A stretch of 64,000 nucleotides of DNA from Solitalea longa (GTDB lineage Bacteria; Bacteroidota; Bacteroidia; Sphingobacteriales; Sphingobacteriaceae), in contig NZ_PQVF01000002.1 of the NCBI RefSeq assembly GCF_002920915.1, forward strand, positions 248,375 through 312,374, in the 5' to 3' direction. Of this stretch, positions 54,080 to 63,885 are shown in pieces. The translations under genes were made by a program, and so were the position numbers. The number at the start of each line of letters is the position of its first letter. Within the stretch, counting starts at the first letter, position 1. The notes beneath the pieces were generated by a model. That model made no database searches, was not told the DNA's origin, and saw nothing but the letters and a program-made list of their open reading frames with translations.

Positions 54080-56161
54080 CTAATAATCTCCATTCCTCTT
54101 TCTAATGAACCATTCGATCGTTAGTAAAGCCATGATCAAGCCGAATAACCATTTTAAATTGACCAGCTCATTAAGTGTTTTATCTTCATAAGAGACCGGC
54201 TTTATCGTATCCTTCTTTGCAATTAAATCAACTAATTTGTTCAGGTTACCGGGATAGATCAGTTCCCCACCATTGTTTTTAGCTAAATTATAAAGTAACT
54301 GATGATTAGCAGTAGTCTGAAGTTCTTCAATATTTAATGCATTGATGATGAACATACCAGTAAAAGTTTGCTCTTTATCACCCAATCGAGTTTTAGCGGT
54401 ATAAGTATAATCGCCAACCGGTAACACACCCACATTTAAAAAATAAGCCTTTTCAGATCTGCTAAAGGTGAAATTGTAATTACGGCCTTCCTTGTTTTTA
54501 ACCACCAATGTTACTTCGGGATCATTAACCGGCTCATAGCTATCATTGTAAAGCTCCGCATTAAAAATAATAGGCTCATTCTCTTCGAAGATCTTCTTAG
54601 GCTGAGTTATTCTGAACTTACGTTTATCGTCACGTGCAGTTAAATATTGAACTGTTTTAGTTAGAAACTCATTAAAAGCATCGTGATTGCCGGTGGTCTG
54701 AAAATTAGCCAGTCGCCAGCGCCAAATTCCCTCACCAAATAAATACCCGGTTTTCAATCCATTATTATCAATAAAGCTTAACAATGGTTCGCCCGTTTTC
54801 ACCGACCCAACCTGTTGCGTAAGCAATGTTCCCGTTTGATTTTTTATTTCAAACCTGGCAAAAGGAACATTCAATGGCGGATAGTTTGTAAACTGACGCT
54901 GTGCCGCTTCAGAAAAAGTAAACTGAAAAAAGTCACCTTGAAAAATGGGCTGTGTTTCATTATAACTATTTCTGAAATTATTGATACTGGCCCCCGATTG
55001 AACCTTGTTAAACAAATCGATATAAGTTTGATTACCAATTATAAACCAAACCGGAACTCCGGAAGTAAGCACCTTGCTCAAAATTGAAGCAGACCCCGCA
55101 TTAGAGGTAGGTAACTGATGTAATATAATCAAACTATAATCGCCATATTTTAAACCATTAGCTTTTTCAGCCAGTTCAATTTGCGCCTCATAGTTTTTAT
55201 TGTTCTCAAGTGTTTGTTTTATAGCTCCCAGATCAGGATGTGGAGCATCAGCCAAAATCAATACTTTCTGACGGGCATCCAAAACATCAATAAAAATATG
55301 CTGCGTATTATTCTTTTGGGTAATTTCACCCGGAAGCACCTGCAGGTTAACCGTATATCGCTGCGTTCCTATATTATCCGCTTCAAGGTCAACAGGAAAT
55401 GATTGACGAAAATCTGTATTAAAAATAGGTACATCTTTTACATAAAGAACTTTACCTCCATTTGAAACGCTCAATCTCGTTTTCTGATTCTGAAGACCAA
55501 ATGCAGCAACATTAACATTTATTCGAAAGGTGTTGCCCAAATAGGCGATCTTATTATACTCCACCGAAGAAATTAATAAATCTTTCTTCGGAGTAGTATC
55601 GCCCAAGGCAACGGTATAAACAGATGCATTAAAGTTTAATCGCTGATAAACAGGGTTAGGACCTCGGTTATACAATCCATCGCTGACCAAAATAACAGCC
55701 CCGACATTGCGGTTGGCGAAACGGCTGTTCAGTTCGTCGAACAATTGCCCAAAATCAGTACGTTTAGCCGAAAAATCAATTTTATTCCCCTCCTCTACCT
55801 TATCACCAAATGAGTAATTCTTTACTTCAAACTTCGCCGACAGGTCGCCTGTTAATTGTTGAATTGCTTTTGGCAACGTGGTCTTATAATCGGCAGCTTC
55901 TTTATTTAATAAAATTGAAGATGAGTTATCAGAAGCAATAATGATCAAAGGCTTTTCAACAGTACGCGAAATGGTTTTTATCAACGGGGCCAACAATAGA
56001 AAAGCTATTAAGGTAACGGCCAATGCCCTAATCACGAACAAGCCTTTCCTTAATATTGCATGAAGAGAATTAGCTTTATGGTAAAGTAACCAGGCATAGC
56101 CCAATCCTAAAATTATACACGGAATAATCCACCAGGGAGAAACACTGCTAAAAATGATCAC
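54080..56161 (-). CDS. VWA-like membrane protein
   Basis: A 693-residue protein with two N-terminal helices (about residues 8-25 and 40-62), a long periplasmic or cytosolic body and one C-terminal helix (about 668-686). After the second helix a von Willebrand A-like fold starts with IIIASDNSSSI, giving the metal-site pattern D-x-S-x-S, and goes on with VGAVILVSDGLYNRGPNP. A glutamine-amidotransferase-like middle (KVLILADAPHPDLGAIKQTLEN ... YSLIILHQLPT) follows. This layout is common in Bacteroidota near BatA-type genes; function is unknown. Single gene here, without the usual MoxR/Bat neighbours. Confidence 0.8.
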   Translation of the reverse strand: MIIFSSVSPWWIIPCIILGLGYAWLLYHKANSLHAILRKGLFVIRALAVTLIAFLLLAPLIKTISRTVEKPLIIIASDNSSSILLNKEAADYKTTLPKAIQQLTGDLSAKFEVKNYSFGDKVEEGNKIDFSAKRTDFGQLFDELNSRFANRNVGAVILVSDGLYNRGPNPVYQRLNFNASVYTVALGDTTPKKDLLISSVEYNKIAYLGNTFRINVNVAAFGLQNQKTRLSVSNGGKVLYVKDVPIFNTDFRQSFPVDLEADNIGTQRYTVNLQVLPGEITQKNNTQHIFIDVLDARQKVLILADAPHPDLGAIKQTLENNKNYEAQIELAEKANGLKYGDYSLIILHQLPTSNAGSASILSKVLTSGVPVWFIIGNQTYIDLFNKVQSGASINNFRNSYNETQPIFQGDFFQFTFSEAAQRQFTNYPPLNVPFARFEIKNQTGTLLTQQVGSVKTGEPLLSFIDNNGLKTGYLFGEGIWRWRLANFQTTGNHDAFNEFLTKTVQYLTARDDKRKFRITQPKKIFEENEPIIFNAELYNDSYEPVNDPEVTLVVKNKEGRNYNFTFSRSEKAYFLNVGVLPVGDYTYTAKTRLGDKEQTFTGMFIINALNIEELQTTANHQLLYNLAKNNGGELIYPGNLNKLVDLIAKKDTIKPVSYEDKTLNELVNLKWLFGLIMALLTIEWFIRKRNGDY

Positions 56162-56334
56162 TGAAAATTTGTTATTAATTTAATCTTCAAGAGTAAAACG
56201 TAACCTGTACACAGCACCAGTAGGCACCTTTTAACAGGGAATTAAAATATTAAAAAAATCAAGCAAAGCGCAATTCAAAAAGTAAAAGTTTTAGTGATGT
56301 GATTTTCAGTCACGCTTTAAAACCTATTTATAAA

Positions 56335-56360
56335 AACAAAGGTGCTTTTTTAAGCACCTT
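56335..56360 (-). terminator. Terminator of the TerC-like gene
   Basis: Perfect 9-base arms AAGGTGCTT and AAGCACCTT with a 4-base loop; on the minus strand it is followed by TGTTTTT. Confidence 0.85.
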
Positions 56361-56377
56361 AAATTTTGAATTGTGAA

Positions 56378-57178
56378 TTATTCAGAAATCAACTCTTCTA
56401 AAGGCTCTTCAATTACCGTATTTCTTTTAGGATAATTAAATAAAACCGACGTTAATACAGGAATCACGAATATGGCCACTGTTAAGATGGACACAAACAG
56501 ATCGGCGTGTTCGCTTTCAATAAGTTGTGATATTTCACTAGTCGGAGTAAAATGGGTATAAATAGAAACAGAAAGCTTCAACCCTAACAATCCGATTACT
56601 AAAAAAGCAATGGTTTCCAAAAAGGTGAATTTCTCCATTAATTTCACAAAAGCCTGAGCAACAAAACGCATAGCCAAAATGCCTATAAACACTCCTGTAC
56701 AAATCAGGTAAATGTTATCAGTGAAAGCAACGGCCGCAAACACATTATCTATCGAAAAGGCAAGGTCCATTATTTCAACCAAAGCCACAGTTGCCCAAAA
56801 GTTACCCATTAACCCTACCGTTAGTTTATAAAACCAGTTGCCTTTTTTATCTATCAGATCATCATCGGTTTCAGGAGTGGCTTTCCCTTTAAAATAACCA
56901 TATGCTAAATACAATAGATAAAGTCCACCTAAAGGCTTTAACCACCAGATTTTCACAAGCCAGGTAGCTAAAAGCAAACAAACGCCCCTGAAAAAATAAG
57001 CCCCAAAAATACCATAGCGCAGGGCCCTGTTGCGTTCTTCCTTAGGCAGGTCCATAACCATAGTTGCCAATACGGCGGCATTATCAACCGAAAGCAAACT
57101 TTCAATAACAATTAAGTTCAGAACAATTAAAGATGCAGCTTTTAAGTCACTGCCAAGAAACTGGTGAATTAAATCCAT
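56378..57178 (-). CDS. TerC-family integral membrane protein
   Basis: A 266-residue protein with about seven to eight helices. The family's paired acidic motifs are visible: VIESLLSVDNAAVLATMV near residue 25 and VEIMDLAFSIDNVFAAVAF near 140, each with the N/D pair that probably binds a metal ion. TerC homologues export manganese or help metal loading of exported proteins; the tellurium label is historical. No ter genes lie nearby. Confidence 0.93.
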   Translation of the reverse strand: MDLIHQFLGSDLKAASLIVLNLIVIESLLSVDNAAVLATMVMDLPKEERNRALRYGIFGAYFFRGVCLLLATWLVKIWWLKPLGGLYLLYLAYGYFKGKATPETDDDLIDKKGNWFYKLTVGLMGNFWATVALVEIMDLAFSIDNVFAAVAFTDNIYLICTGVFIGILAMRFVAQAFVKLMEKFTFLETIAFLVIGLLGLKLSVSIYTHFTPTSEISQLIESEHADLFVSILTVAIFVIPVLTSVLFNYPKRNTVIEEPLEELISE

Positions 57179-57327
57179 TTAATGATTAAATTATGGAGCA
57201 TAAGCTCAACGAGTCCGCAAGTATACAGCTTTAGTTGAAATCAACTTTCAATATTTTTTATAAACCAAACCGAAAGAACTCCTAATTACTGAGAATCATT
57301 GAAATATAAACCCAAAAACATACACAC

Positions 57328-57756
57328 ATGACCGAAAGAGAACAACTAATTGAATTAGCAAACAAGCTATTTATTTACACCGATTATCGTCAATGGGAAA
57401 AGTTAAAAAATGAAGTTTTCACCCAAAACGTCCGCATTGACATGTCGAGCCTTGGAGCCGGAGAGCCGAAAGAACTTCCCGCCATTGAACTTTGCCAACT
57501 TTGGGAAAAGGGTTTTGAGGGTATTGATGCCATTCACCATCAATCCGGAAATTTCCTGGTAAGCACCATAAATAATACAGCCGAAATTTATTGTTATGCC
57601 ATTGCATCGCATTTTAAAGAGTCGGCAACAGAAGGTAAAACCCGCGAATTTGTTGGCAGTTATAATTTAGAAGCTGTAAAATCAGATAAAGGATGGCGAC
57701 TGCGTAGTTTTAAGTATAATCTTAAGTACATAAACGGAAACCTTTCTTTAAAGTAG
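57328..57756 (+). CDS. NTF2-like / SnoaL-like protein
   Basis: A 142-residue cytosolic protein of the cone-shaped NTF2 fold: a helical start (TEREQLIELANKLFIYTDYRQWEKLKNEVFTQNVRIDMSSLG), a middle histidine-rich strand (GIDAIHHQSGNFLV), and the ending YNLEAVKSDKGWRLRSFKYNLKYINGN. Such proteins serve as small enzymes or binding proteins; no catalytic role can be named. Divergent from the TerC-like gene. Confidence 0.85.
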   Translation: MTEREQLIELANKLFIYTDYRQWEKLKNEVFTQNVRIDMSSLGAGEPKELPAIELCQLWEKGFEGIDAIHHQSGNFLVSTINNTAEIYCYAIASHFKESATEGKTREFVGSYNLEAVKSDKGWRLRSFKYNLKYINGNLSLK

Positions 57757-57835
57757 CCGTAACAACCGCCTGATTAAGCTTTGCCATTAATTTCCTATTT
57801 TGAAGTAGTTCTGTTTTAATAAATGCGCCTTTTAA

Positions 57836-58993
57836 ATGAGATCCTATTTACGCTTGTTTTGTTTTTGGGCAGCCACTGTTTGTACCTGTTTATCAACATT
57901 TAAAGTATATGCTCAAAAAAAACATTTTTCTTTAAAAGACTCTCTTGATCACTCTTTTGACCTGAGCGACTGGATAATTAACGCGCATGGATTTATTCCC
58001 GTTCCTTACATTATCACAGAACCAGCCTTAGGCAATATTGGAGGTGCTATTGCTCCTGTATTTCTTACCCCCCGAACTCCCTATATCGACTCAATAGGAA
58101 ATCGAAAGCTGGTTACGCCTCTTCCACCGGATATAACTGGCGTAGTATTTTATTACACTGCCAATAAAACATGGGGAACTGGCGCTTTTCGAACAGGCAC
58201 ATGGAAACAATACCGCATAAAGTACAAGGTGGTTGCCAGCTATTCAGATGTAAACATGGATTACTACAGAACATTGCCACCTACCGGAGAGCAAAAATTC
58301 GAATTTAACCTTAAAACAGTTTCATTTACCGGTTTTGCATTAAAACAATTCAGAGACCCTAAATGGGCAGCCGGACTGCAAGCGCTTTTACGACGAACAA
58401 AGGTAACATATGACGGCACCCTGCCCGATTTTGTAACCCAACAGGAATTAACAAGCACCGTTTCAGCAATTGGACCGATGATTGAATTTGACAACAGGGA
58501 CAATATATTTACCCCCAATAAAGGTTTTAAAGCTCATATTGATTCTTATTGGTCAAATAATATTATTGGGAGTGATTATAATTATGGGCTCATCAATTAT
58601 TTCATTTATAGCTACAAACCCCTGCTTAACAATTTAATTTTAGGCTTACGATTGGAGGGTCAGCAAGCAATGGGCGACCCTCCATTTTATTTACTCCCTT
58701 ATATTGATATGCGTGCTATTCCAACGAACCGTTACCAGGGAAATGCAGACATCTTAACGGAAGCAGAGTTTCGCTGGGACATTAAAAAACGCTGGAGTAT
58801 AATGGCTTTTGGTGGCACGGGCAAAGCCTTCGAAAGCTGGGATGACTTTGGTTCATCAACCTTGGCGTATAGCTACGGTACAGGCTTCAGATACCTGCTT
58901 GCCCGGAAATTTGGCTTACGGATGGGCATTGACATTGCCCGTGGACCAGAACAATGGGCTTATTACATTGTTTTTGGCAGTGTCTGGCTTTAA
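57836..58993 (+). CDS. BamA/TamA-type outer-membrane barrel without POTRA domains
   Basis: A 385-residue exported protein. The signal peptide (about residues 1-26) ends VYAQ. The rest is beta-strand rich, ends in an alternating aromatic strand (GPEQWAYYIVFGSVWL), and has the surface-antigen-like GPMIEFDNRDNIFTPNKGFKAHIDS segment seen in the BamA/TamA superfamily. POTRA domains are missing, so it is not the BAM complex core. Probably an outer-membrane pore or phospholipase-type barrel of unknown role. The esterase gene starts 29 bases later. Confidence 0.88.
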   Translation: MRSYLRLFCFWAATVCTCLSTFKVYAQKKHFSLKDSLDHSFDLSDWIINAHGFIPVPYIITEPALGNIGGAIAPVFLTPRTPYIDSIGNRKLVTPLPPDITGVVFYYTANKTWGTGAFRTGTWKQYRIKYKVVASYSDVNMDYYRTLPPTGEQKFEFNLKTVSFTGFALKQFRDPKWAAGLQALLRRTKVTYDGTLPDFVTQQELTSTVSAIGPMIEFDNRDNIFTPNKGFKAHIDSYWSNNIIGSDYNYGLINYFIYSYKPLLNNLILGLRLEGQQAMGDPPFYLLPYIDMRAIPTNRYQGNADILTEAEFRWDIKKRWSIMAFGGTGKAFESWDDFGSSTLAYSYGTGFRYLLARKFGLRMGIDIARGPEQWAYYIVFGSVWL

Positions 58994-59022
58994 TAACTTA
59001 AGAATTCGTTTATTTTTAGCGA

Positions 59023-59817
59023 ATGAAAAGAACCATTTTATTCGCTGTTTTACTCATCAGTGGGTTTTGTTGTTTTGCACAGGATCAACTACTGCTTAAA
59101 TCCGCTAAACTTCCTTCCATAGATACCGTATTGGTATTCAAACCGAAACAATATGATTATGTTCAGAAAGTACCAGTTGTTTTTTTACTGCATGGATGGT
59201 CGGCTAACTACAACCAATGGAACAGAATTATGAACGCACAAAAATATGCTGATGAATATAATGTATTGATCGTTTGTCCAGATGGCCTTTTTGATTCATG
59301 GTATCTTAATTCTCCGATAAAACCTAATTCCCAATACGTCGACTTCTTTTACGAAACACTGTTGCCTAAAATTAAATCGGGGTACCGGATAGATGAAAGC
59401 AATATCTTCATTACCGGATTAAGCATGGGAGGCCATGGAGCCTTGAATATTTTCCTTGAGCATCCTGAAGTTTTCAAAAGTGCCGGCAGTACCAGCGGCG
59501 GTGTTTATTTGCAAGCATCGGGCGATCGTTTTGGAATTAACAAGGTAGTAGGCAGCTATCAGACTTCGCTCGACACCTGGAATGCGTATTCAATTGTTAA
59601 CAAAATTGACAAACTAAAAGGCAGCGATAAACAAATTATTTTCGATTGTGGAACGGAAGACTTCTTTTATGAAGCCAATAATATGCTCCGTGCAAAATGT
59701 GATTCGTTGAAAATTAAAGCTACTTATATTTCGCAACCTGGAGGACATATTCCTGATTATTGGAAAATCTCGATCAAACAGCAGTTCGAATTTTTCAAGC
59801 GATTAATGGAAAACTAA
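59023..59817 (+). CDS. Exported esterase (alpha/beta hydrolase, EstA/esterase D type)
   Basis: A 264-residue exported hydrolase. Signal peptide MKRTILFAVLLISGFCCFAQ. The core shows VPVVFLLHGWSANYNQW with the oxyanion-hole strand, the nucleophile Ser in FITGLSMGGHGALNIF (G-L-S-M-G, about residue 134), Asp in FDCGTEDFF, and His in GGHIPDYW. This is the putative-esterase family that includes tributyrin esterase, S-formylglutathione hydrolase and mycolyltransferase relatives. The natural substrate is unknown. TATTTTTA lies 4 bases before the ATG as a possible -7 box. Confidence 0.92.
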   Translation: MKRTILFAVLLISGFCCFAQDQLLLKSAKLPSIDTVLVFKPKQYDYVQKVPVVFLLHGWSANYNQWNRIMNAQKYADEYNVLIVCPDGLFDSWYLNSPIKPNSQYVDFFYETLLPKIKSGYRIDESNIFITGLSMGGHGALNIFLEHPEVFKSAGSTSGGVYLQASGDRFGINKVVGSYQTSLDTWNAYSIVNKIDKLKGSDKQIIFDCGTEDFFYEANNMLRAKCDSLKIKATYISQPGGHIPDYWKISIKQQFEFFKRLMEN

Positions 59818-59904
59818 CCTGAAGAATTTAAAATTTGCGTAGTTATACTGATGTAGTTTATAAACCATGTACCTACATTTGATCATCAACTACCTATAAA
59901 AGCT

Positions 59905-59943
59905 AACAAGCCGAATTTCTAACGAAATCCGGCTTGTTTTTTA
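59905..59943. terminator. Terminator between the esterase gene and fabG
   Basis: Arms AACAAGCCG and CGGCTTGTT, with inner pairing TTC/GAA, then a T-run. It lies between convergent genes and could serve both. Confidence 0.85.
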
Positions 59944-59967
59944 TATTGTCTTATAAGATAAAATCAA

Positions 59968-60714
59968 TTACGATTCCATACCACCACAAACAGCGATTGA
60001 CTGTCCGGTGATATAAGCGCTCATATCAGAACCTAAGAATACAGTTAAGTTAGCTACATCTTCGGTTTCGCCCATACGTTTTAACGGAATAGACTCAGCC
60101 CATTTTGCTACTTGCTCTGCTGGTAATACTTCAGTCATCTCAGTTTTAATAAAACCAGGACAAACTACGTTAGCACGGATATTACGTGAACCTAACTCTT
60201 TTGCAATTGATTTGGTAAAGCCAATGATACCTGCTTTTGATGCAGCGTAGTTAGCCTGACCAGCATTACCTTGCAAACCAACAATTGAGCTCATGTTTAC
60301 AAAAACACCTGAGCGTTGTTTCATCATTGGTTTAGAAGCAGCTTTAGTTAAGTTAAAGATCGATTTTAGGTTTACACGTAACACCTCATCCCACTGTTCT
60401 TCGGTCATACGCATTAATAAACCATCTTTGGTAATACCGGCATTGTTTACCACAATGTCAATTTTACCAAAATCAGCTACTACATCATTGATCAATTGTT
60501 CTGCAGCAGTATAATCAGAAGCGTCTGAACGGTAACCTTTAACTTTAGTTCCGAATTGTTGTAATTCTTGTTCTAAAGCCTGTCCCTTTTCAACAGACGA
60601 CAAATAAGTGAACGCAACCTGAGCTCCGTTTTTAGCATACAACTCAGCAATCTTACGACCGATTCCTTTTGATGCACCGGTAATTAGCGCTACTTTTCCT
60701 TCTAGAAGTTTCAT
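59968..60714 (-). CDS. fabG: 3-Oxoacyl-[acyl-carrier-protein] reductase
   Basis: A 248-residue short-chain dehydrogenase that reduces beta-ketoacyl-ACP with NADPH in fatty-acid synthesis. The start MKLLEGKVALITGASKGIG at 60714 is preferred to an upstream in-frame codon at 60762, which would add a non-conserved stretch. The NADP site is TGASKGIGRKIAE; the catalytic triad is Ser in NMSSIVG and Tyr-x3-Lys in YAASKAG. The ending FLGSDMSAYITGQSIAVCGGM is typical. Many paralogues share this fold, but the whole pattern fits FabG well. Confidence 0.93.
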   Translation of the reverse strand: MKLLEGKVALITGASKGIGRKIAELYAKNGAQVAFTYLSSVEKGQALEQELQQFGTKVKGYRSDASDYTAAEQLINDVVADFGKIDIVVNNAGITKDGLLMRMTEEQWDEVLRVNLKSIFNLTKAASKPMMKQRSGVFVNMSSIVGLQGNAGQANYAASKAGIIGFTKSIAKELGSRNIRANVVCPGFIKTEMTEVLPAEQVAKWAESIPLKRMGETEDVANLTVFLGSDMSAYITGQSIAVCGGMES

Positions 60715-60737
60715 GTTTGTGTTTAGATTTGAAATAG

Positions 60738-60760
60738 GCGACAAGAACAACCCTTGTCGC
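60738..60760 (-). promoter_or_regulatory. Hairpin in the fabG leader
   Basis: Perfect 8-base arms GCGACAAG and CTTGTCGC with a 7-base loop, 24 bases before the fabG ATG. No T-run follows, so it is not a standard terminator. Confidence 0.5.
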
Positions 60761-60832
60761 AATAATCAGTATAAAATGAAATGAGACATGAAACTTTTCT
60801 CAAATCTCATGTCTCAAATCTCATATCTAATT

Positions 60833-61717
60833 TTAGATCTTTCCGGCTTTCTTCAATTCTTCTGCCATGGCTTCGCCAATTTCAGCAGGAGATTCTACTA
60901 CCCTGATACCACACTCACGCATGATCTTCATTTTAGCGGCAGCAGTGTCATCAGCACCACCAACAATTGCACCAGCGTGGCCCATACGACGACCTGGAGG
61001 CGCTGTTTGGCCTGCGATGAAACCTACAACCGGTTTAGTACCGTTTGCCTGGATCCAACGAGCTGCTTCAGCTTCCATTCCACCGCCAATTTCACCGATC
61101 ATGATGATACCGTCAGTTTCAGGATCGTTCATTAATAATTCAACTGCTTCTTTAGTAGTGGTACCAATAATTGGGTCTCCACCGATACCGATTGCTGTTG
61201 ACTGTCCTAAGTTTTGCTTAGTAATTTGATCTACCGCTTCGTAAGTTAAAGTTCCTGATTTAGAAACAATACCAACACGACCCGGAGTAAAGATAAAACC
61301 AGGCATGATACCTACTTTAGCTTCACCAGCTGTCATAACACCTGGGCAGTTAGGACCAATTAAACGGCTTGATTTATCTTTTAAGTATTCTTTAACCTGA
61401 ATCATATCCTTAGTAGGAATACCTTCAGTGATACAAATAATTACTTTAATACCAGCAGCAGCAGCTTCCATAATAGCATCTGCAGCAAATGCAGGCGGAA
61501 CGAAGATAATCGACACATCAGCGCCAGTTTCTTTTACCGCGTCAGCCACAGTGTTAAATACTGGCAATTCTAAGTGATGTTGTCCTCCTTTTCCTGGAGT
61601 TACACCACCCACTACATTTGTTCCGTATTCGATCATTTGCGAAGCATGGAAAGTACCTTCGCTACCGGTGAATCCTTGAACAATAACTTTTGAGTTTTTA
61701 TTAACAAGTACGCTCAT
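60833..61717 (-). CDS. sucD: Succinyl-CoA synthetase alpha subunit
   Basis: A 294-residue subunit of the TCA-cycle enzyme that makes ATP/GTP from succinyl-CoA. The CoA-binding domain shows [36 protein letters not shown]. The active-site phosphohistidine lies in [12 protein letters not shown] (about residue 246), preceded by [13 protein letters not shown]. Codon use is of the highly expressed type. The beta subunit gene is not adjacent, as in many Bacteroidota. Confidence 0.97.
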   Translation of the reverse strand: MSVLVNKNSKVIVQGFTGSEGTFHASQMIEYGTNVVGGVTPGKGGQHHLELPVFNTVADAVKETGADVSIIFVPPAFAADAIMEAAAAGIKVIICITEGIPTKDMIQVKEYLKDKSSRLIGPNCPGVMTAGEAKVGIMPGFIFTPGRVGIVSKSGTLTYEAVDQITKQNLGQSTAIGIGGDPIIGTTTKEAVELLMNDPETDGIIMIGEIGGGMEAEAARWIQANGTKPVVGFIAGQTAPPGRRMGHAGAIVGGADDTAAAKMKIMRECGIRVVESPAEIGEAMAEELKKAGKI

Positions 61718-61927
61718 TTTAAGCTTATTTATGAAAGTGTTTTGTTGATTCTTTTTCGTCCTAAATATTGAAACTGCCGAAGATCAAGAGTTTTCAAAAG
61801 GCAAAAACAATAATGCTACAGGGTTTAAAAGTTGTGGTGCAAAGCTAAGTTTATTTTAATAATTTGAAAATGCATATAAAGATTTTATGGCCTGGTTCTG
61901 TGGCTTAATTAGTTGCTGAATTTCCAT

Positions 61928-61965
61928 AAAAAATCCTGCCCATGGTTTGGGCCATGGGCAGGATT
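61928..61965 (-). terminator. Terminator of the DUF1579 gene
   Basis: Perfect 13-base arms ATCCTGCCCATGG and CCATGGGCAGGAT with a 6-base loop; on the minus strand it is followed by a T-run. Confidence 0.92.
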
Positions 61966-61990
61966 AAAAACTCTCAAATGAGGCTGATTA

Positions 61991-62566
61991 TTATTTCTTC
62001 GTTAGCTTAATCTCCATTGTTTTAAACTCCTTTCCATCGGGAGCAGGCATGTACATTTCCAAAACCTGTGTTTTATCATCAATAAATTTCAACACTTGTT
62101 TCATCATAGTATCCTTTCCTGTCATTGGATCAACGGATTTGCCTGTAAACGTAATGCTCTTGGCTACTGCGTCCCAGATTCCTTCCATGTACAACAAGCC
62201 GGTTCCAAAGTTGTCAATCCATGAAGTAACAAACACCTTTTTGGCGTTATCATACCCGGTTATTCCCAGCCCTTCAAAAGGCATACCCATCATATTTCCG
62301 GTATGAACTGCTTTTTGGTAACGCCCTCCTAAGATCATTGTGTTTACACAAGAGGCTTTGTAAGTTAACGGAGGAGTTCCCGGAGACATCCACATGGTGA
62401 TATCTTCATTCCATTCCCCGGTGTCTTTGGCCATCATTTTATGAACATCCCCAGGAGTCATATAAGCTTGCCAGGCTTTCATGTTGGCATCTTCCGTATT
62501 CTGAGCCTTGAGCTGACAACAAACAATAAATAAAATGGCTGATAATAGTAGTGCTGACTTTTTCAT
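61991..62566 (-). CDS. DUF1579 exported protein
   Basis: A 191-residue exported protein. The signal peptide (about residues 1-21) ends QLKAQ with a Cys-Cys pair inside but no strict lipobox. The body matches DUF1579: GEWNEDITMWMSPGTPPLTYKASCVNTMILGGRYQKAVHTGNMMGMPFEGLGITGYDNAKKVFVTSWIDNFGTGLLYMEG. The domain looks like a lipocalin-type beta barrel; function is unknown. Single gene with its own terminator. Confidence 0.9.
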   Translation of the reverse strand: MKKSALLLSAILFIVCCQLKAQNTEDANMKAWQAYMTPGDVHKMMAKDTGEWNEDITMWMSPGTPPLTYKASCVNTMILGGRYQKAVHTGNMMGMPFEGLGITGYDNAKKVFVTSWIDNFGTGLLYMEGIWDAVAKSITFTGKSVDPMTGKDTMMKQVLKFIDDKTQVLEMYMPAPDGKEFKTMEIKLTKK

Positions 62567-62735
62567 TTTAAATTTTTATAAGGTTGGTTATTCTAAATTT
62601 ACAAAAAGAATGCCATCAACAACTAATAATCAACTAATTAAGCATAACCAAGCGTCTACTTTTGAACATTCACCATTAAATTTTCTTAATTAAACGTTTC
62701 GATAGTACTTTCGTCAAAAAACCAAAACCTTAGCT

Positions 62736-63815
62736 ATGATCCGAAAATTCATCCTGTTCATTTGCCTCTTCTTTATATCATTTGCTTTTTCCTGTTCCAA
62801 ATCCAATCCCGAACCATTTATCAATTCAAACAATTCATATTTTCCACCCATAAACAGTGATAACTGGGAAACAGAAACCCCAAAATCTTTAGGCTGGGAC
62901 GAAATAAAACTGAACAAAGCCATAAACTATGCTCAAAGCGTTAATACCTATGGATTACTGATAATTCATAAAGGGCGGATAGTAACCGAGAACTACTGGA
63001 ACGGATGGAATAAAGACACGAAATATTATATCGCTTCGGCTGGAAAAAGCGTGACAGGTTACCTGACAGGAATTGCGCAGCAAGAGGGTTTATTGAACAT
63101 CAATGATAAAACGTCGAAATATTTAGGAACAGGATGGACCAGTTTGCCCGAAGCAAAGGAAAATCTAATTACAATTAAACATCAACTGAGCATGACCACC
63201 GGACTGGATGATGGAGTTGCCGATGTTGATTGTACCGATCCATCATGTTTGATCTATAAAGCAGATGCAGGAAAACGTTGGGCCTATCATAATGCACCTT
63301 ATCACCTCTTACAAAATGTTATTGCCAATGCGTCAGGCACAACGATGAATAACTTTACCAAAACCCGGTTATCGGATGTTATTGGAATGAAGGGTTCAAC
63401 CTGGGTGAATTATATTTTGTGGTTGAATACACGGGATATGGCCCGTTTTGGATTGCTGATTTTAAATAAAGGCAAATGGGCAGATAAAACCTTAATGACG
63501 GACCAGAACTATTTTAATGCAATGGTAAATACTTCGAATACCTATAATCCCTCGTATGGATATTTGTGGTGGTTAAACGGCAAGAACAGTTTTATGGTAC
63601 CAACGCTGCAAACTGTTTTTCCTGGCTCATTAGTCCCATCAGCTCCGGCCGATATGTTCTCCGCTTTAGGCAAAGGCGACAAAAAAATCTATATCGTGCC
63701 CAGTTTGGATTTAGTTGTGGTAAGACATGGCGATGATACCGGAACAAACCTTTTAGGCACGTCATCTTTTGATGAACAGTTTTGGGCAAAATTGAAATTA
63801 GCAATAAAGTACTAA
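62736..63815 (+). CDS. Beta-lactamase-family serine hydrolase lipoprotein
   Basis: A 359-residue exported hydrolase of the class C beta-lactamase/esterase fold. The lipobox is SFAFSC with Cys at about residue 20. The catalytic motif is SxxK in YIASAGKSVTGY, with the second motif Tyr in WAYHNAPYHLL, followed by WVNYILWLNTRDMARFGLLILNKG and SYGYLWWLNG; a third motif with His is seen near VVVRHGDDTG. Members act on esters, amides or peptides and seldom on antibiotics. No antibiotic resistance is implied. Confidence 0.92.
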   Translation: MIRKFILFICLFFISFAFSCSKSNPEPFINSNNSYFPPINSDNWETETPKSLGWDEIKLNKAINYAQSVNTYGLLIIHKGRIVTENYWNGWNKDTKYYIASAGKSVTGYLTGIAQQEGLLNINDKTSKYLGTGWTSLPEAKENLITIKHQLSMTTGLDDGVADVDCTDPSCLIYKADAGKRWAYHNAPYHLLQNVIANASGTTMNNFTKTRLSDVIGMKGSTWVNYILWLNTRDMARFGLLILNKGKWADKTLMTDQNYFNAMVNTSNTYNPSYGYLWWLNGKNSFMVPTLQTVFPGSLVPSAPADMFSALGKGDKKIYIVPSLDLVVVRHGDDTGTNLLGTSSFDEQFWAKLKLAIKY

Positions 63816-63823
63816 TCAAAATA

Positions 63824-63862
63824 AAAGCGGGAAATCAACAATTATTGTCAATTTCCCGCTTT
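63824..63862. terminator. Bidirectional terminator at the right end
   Basis: Perfect 12-base arms AAAGCGGGAAAT and ATTTCCCGCTTT with further pairing inside (ACAAT/ATTGT). It lies between convergent genes and serves both. Confidence 0.9.
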
Positions 63863-63885
63863 CCAAAATATCTTTAAAATCTAAT

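Noticed and set aside
60867-61229. 120-residue frame antisense to sucD
   Set aside because: Shadow of a highly codon-biased gene; Pro/Ser-rich low complexity without domain features.
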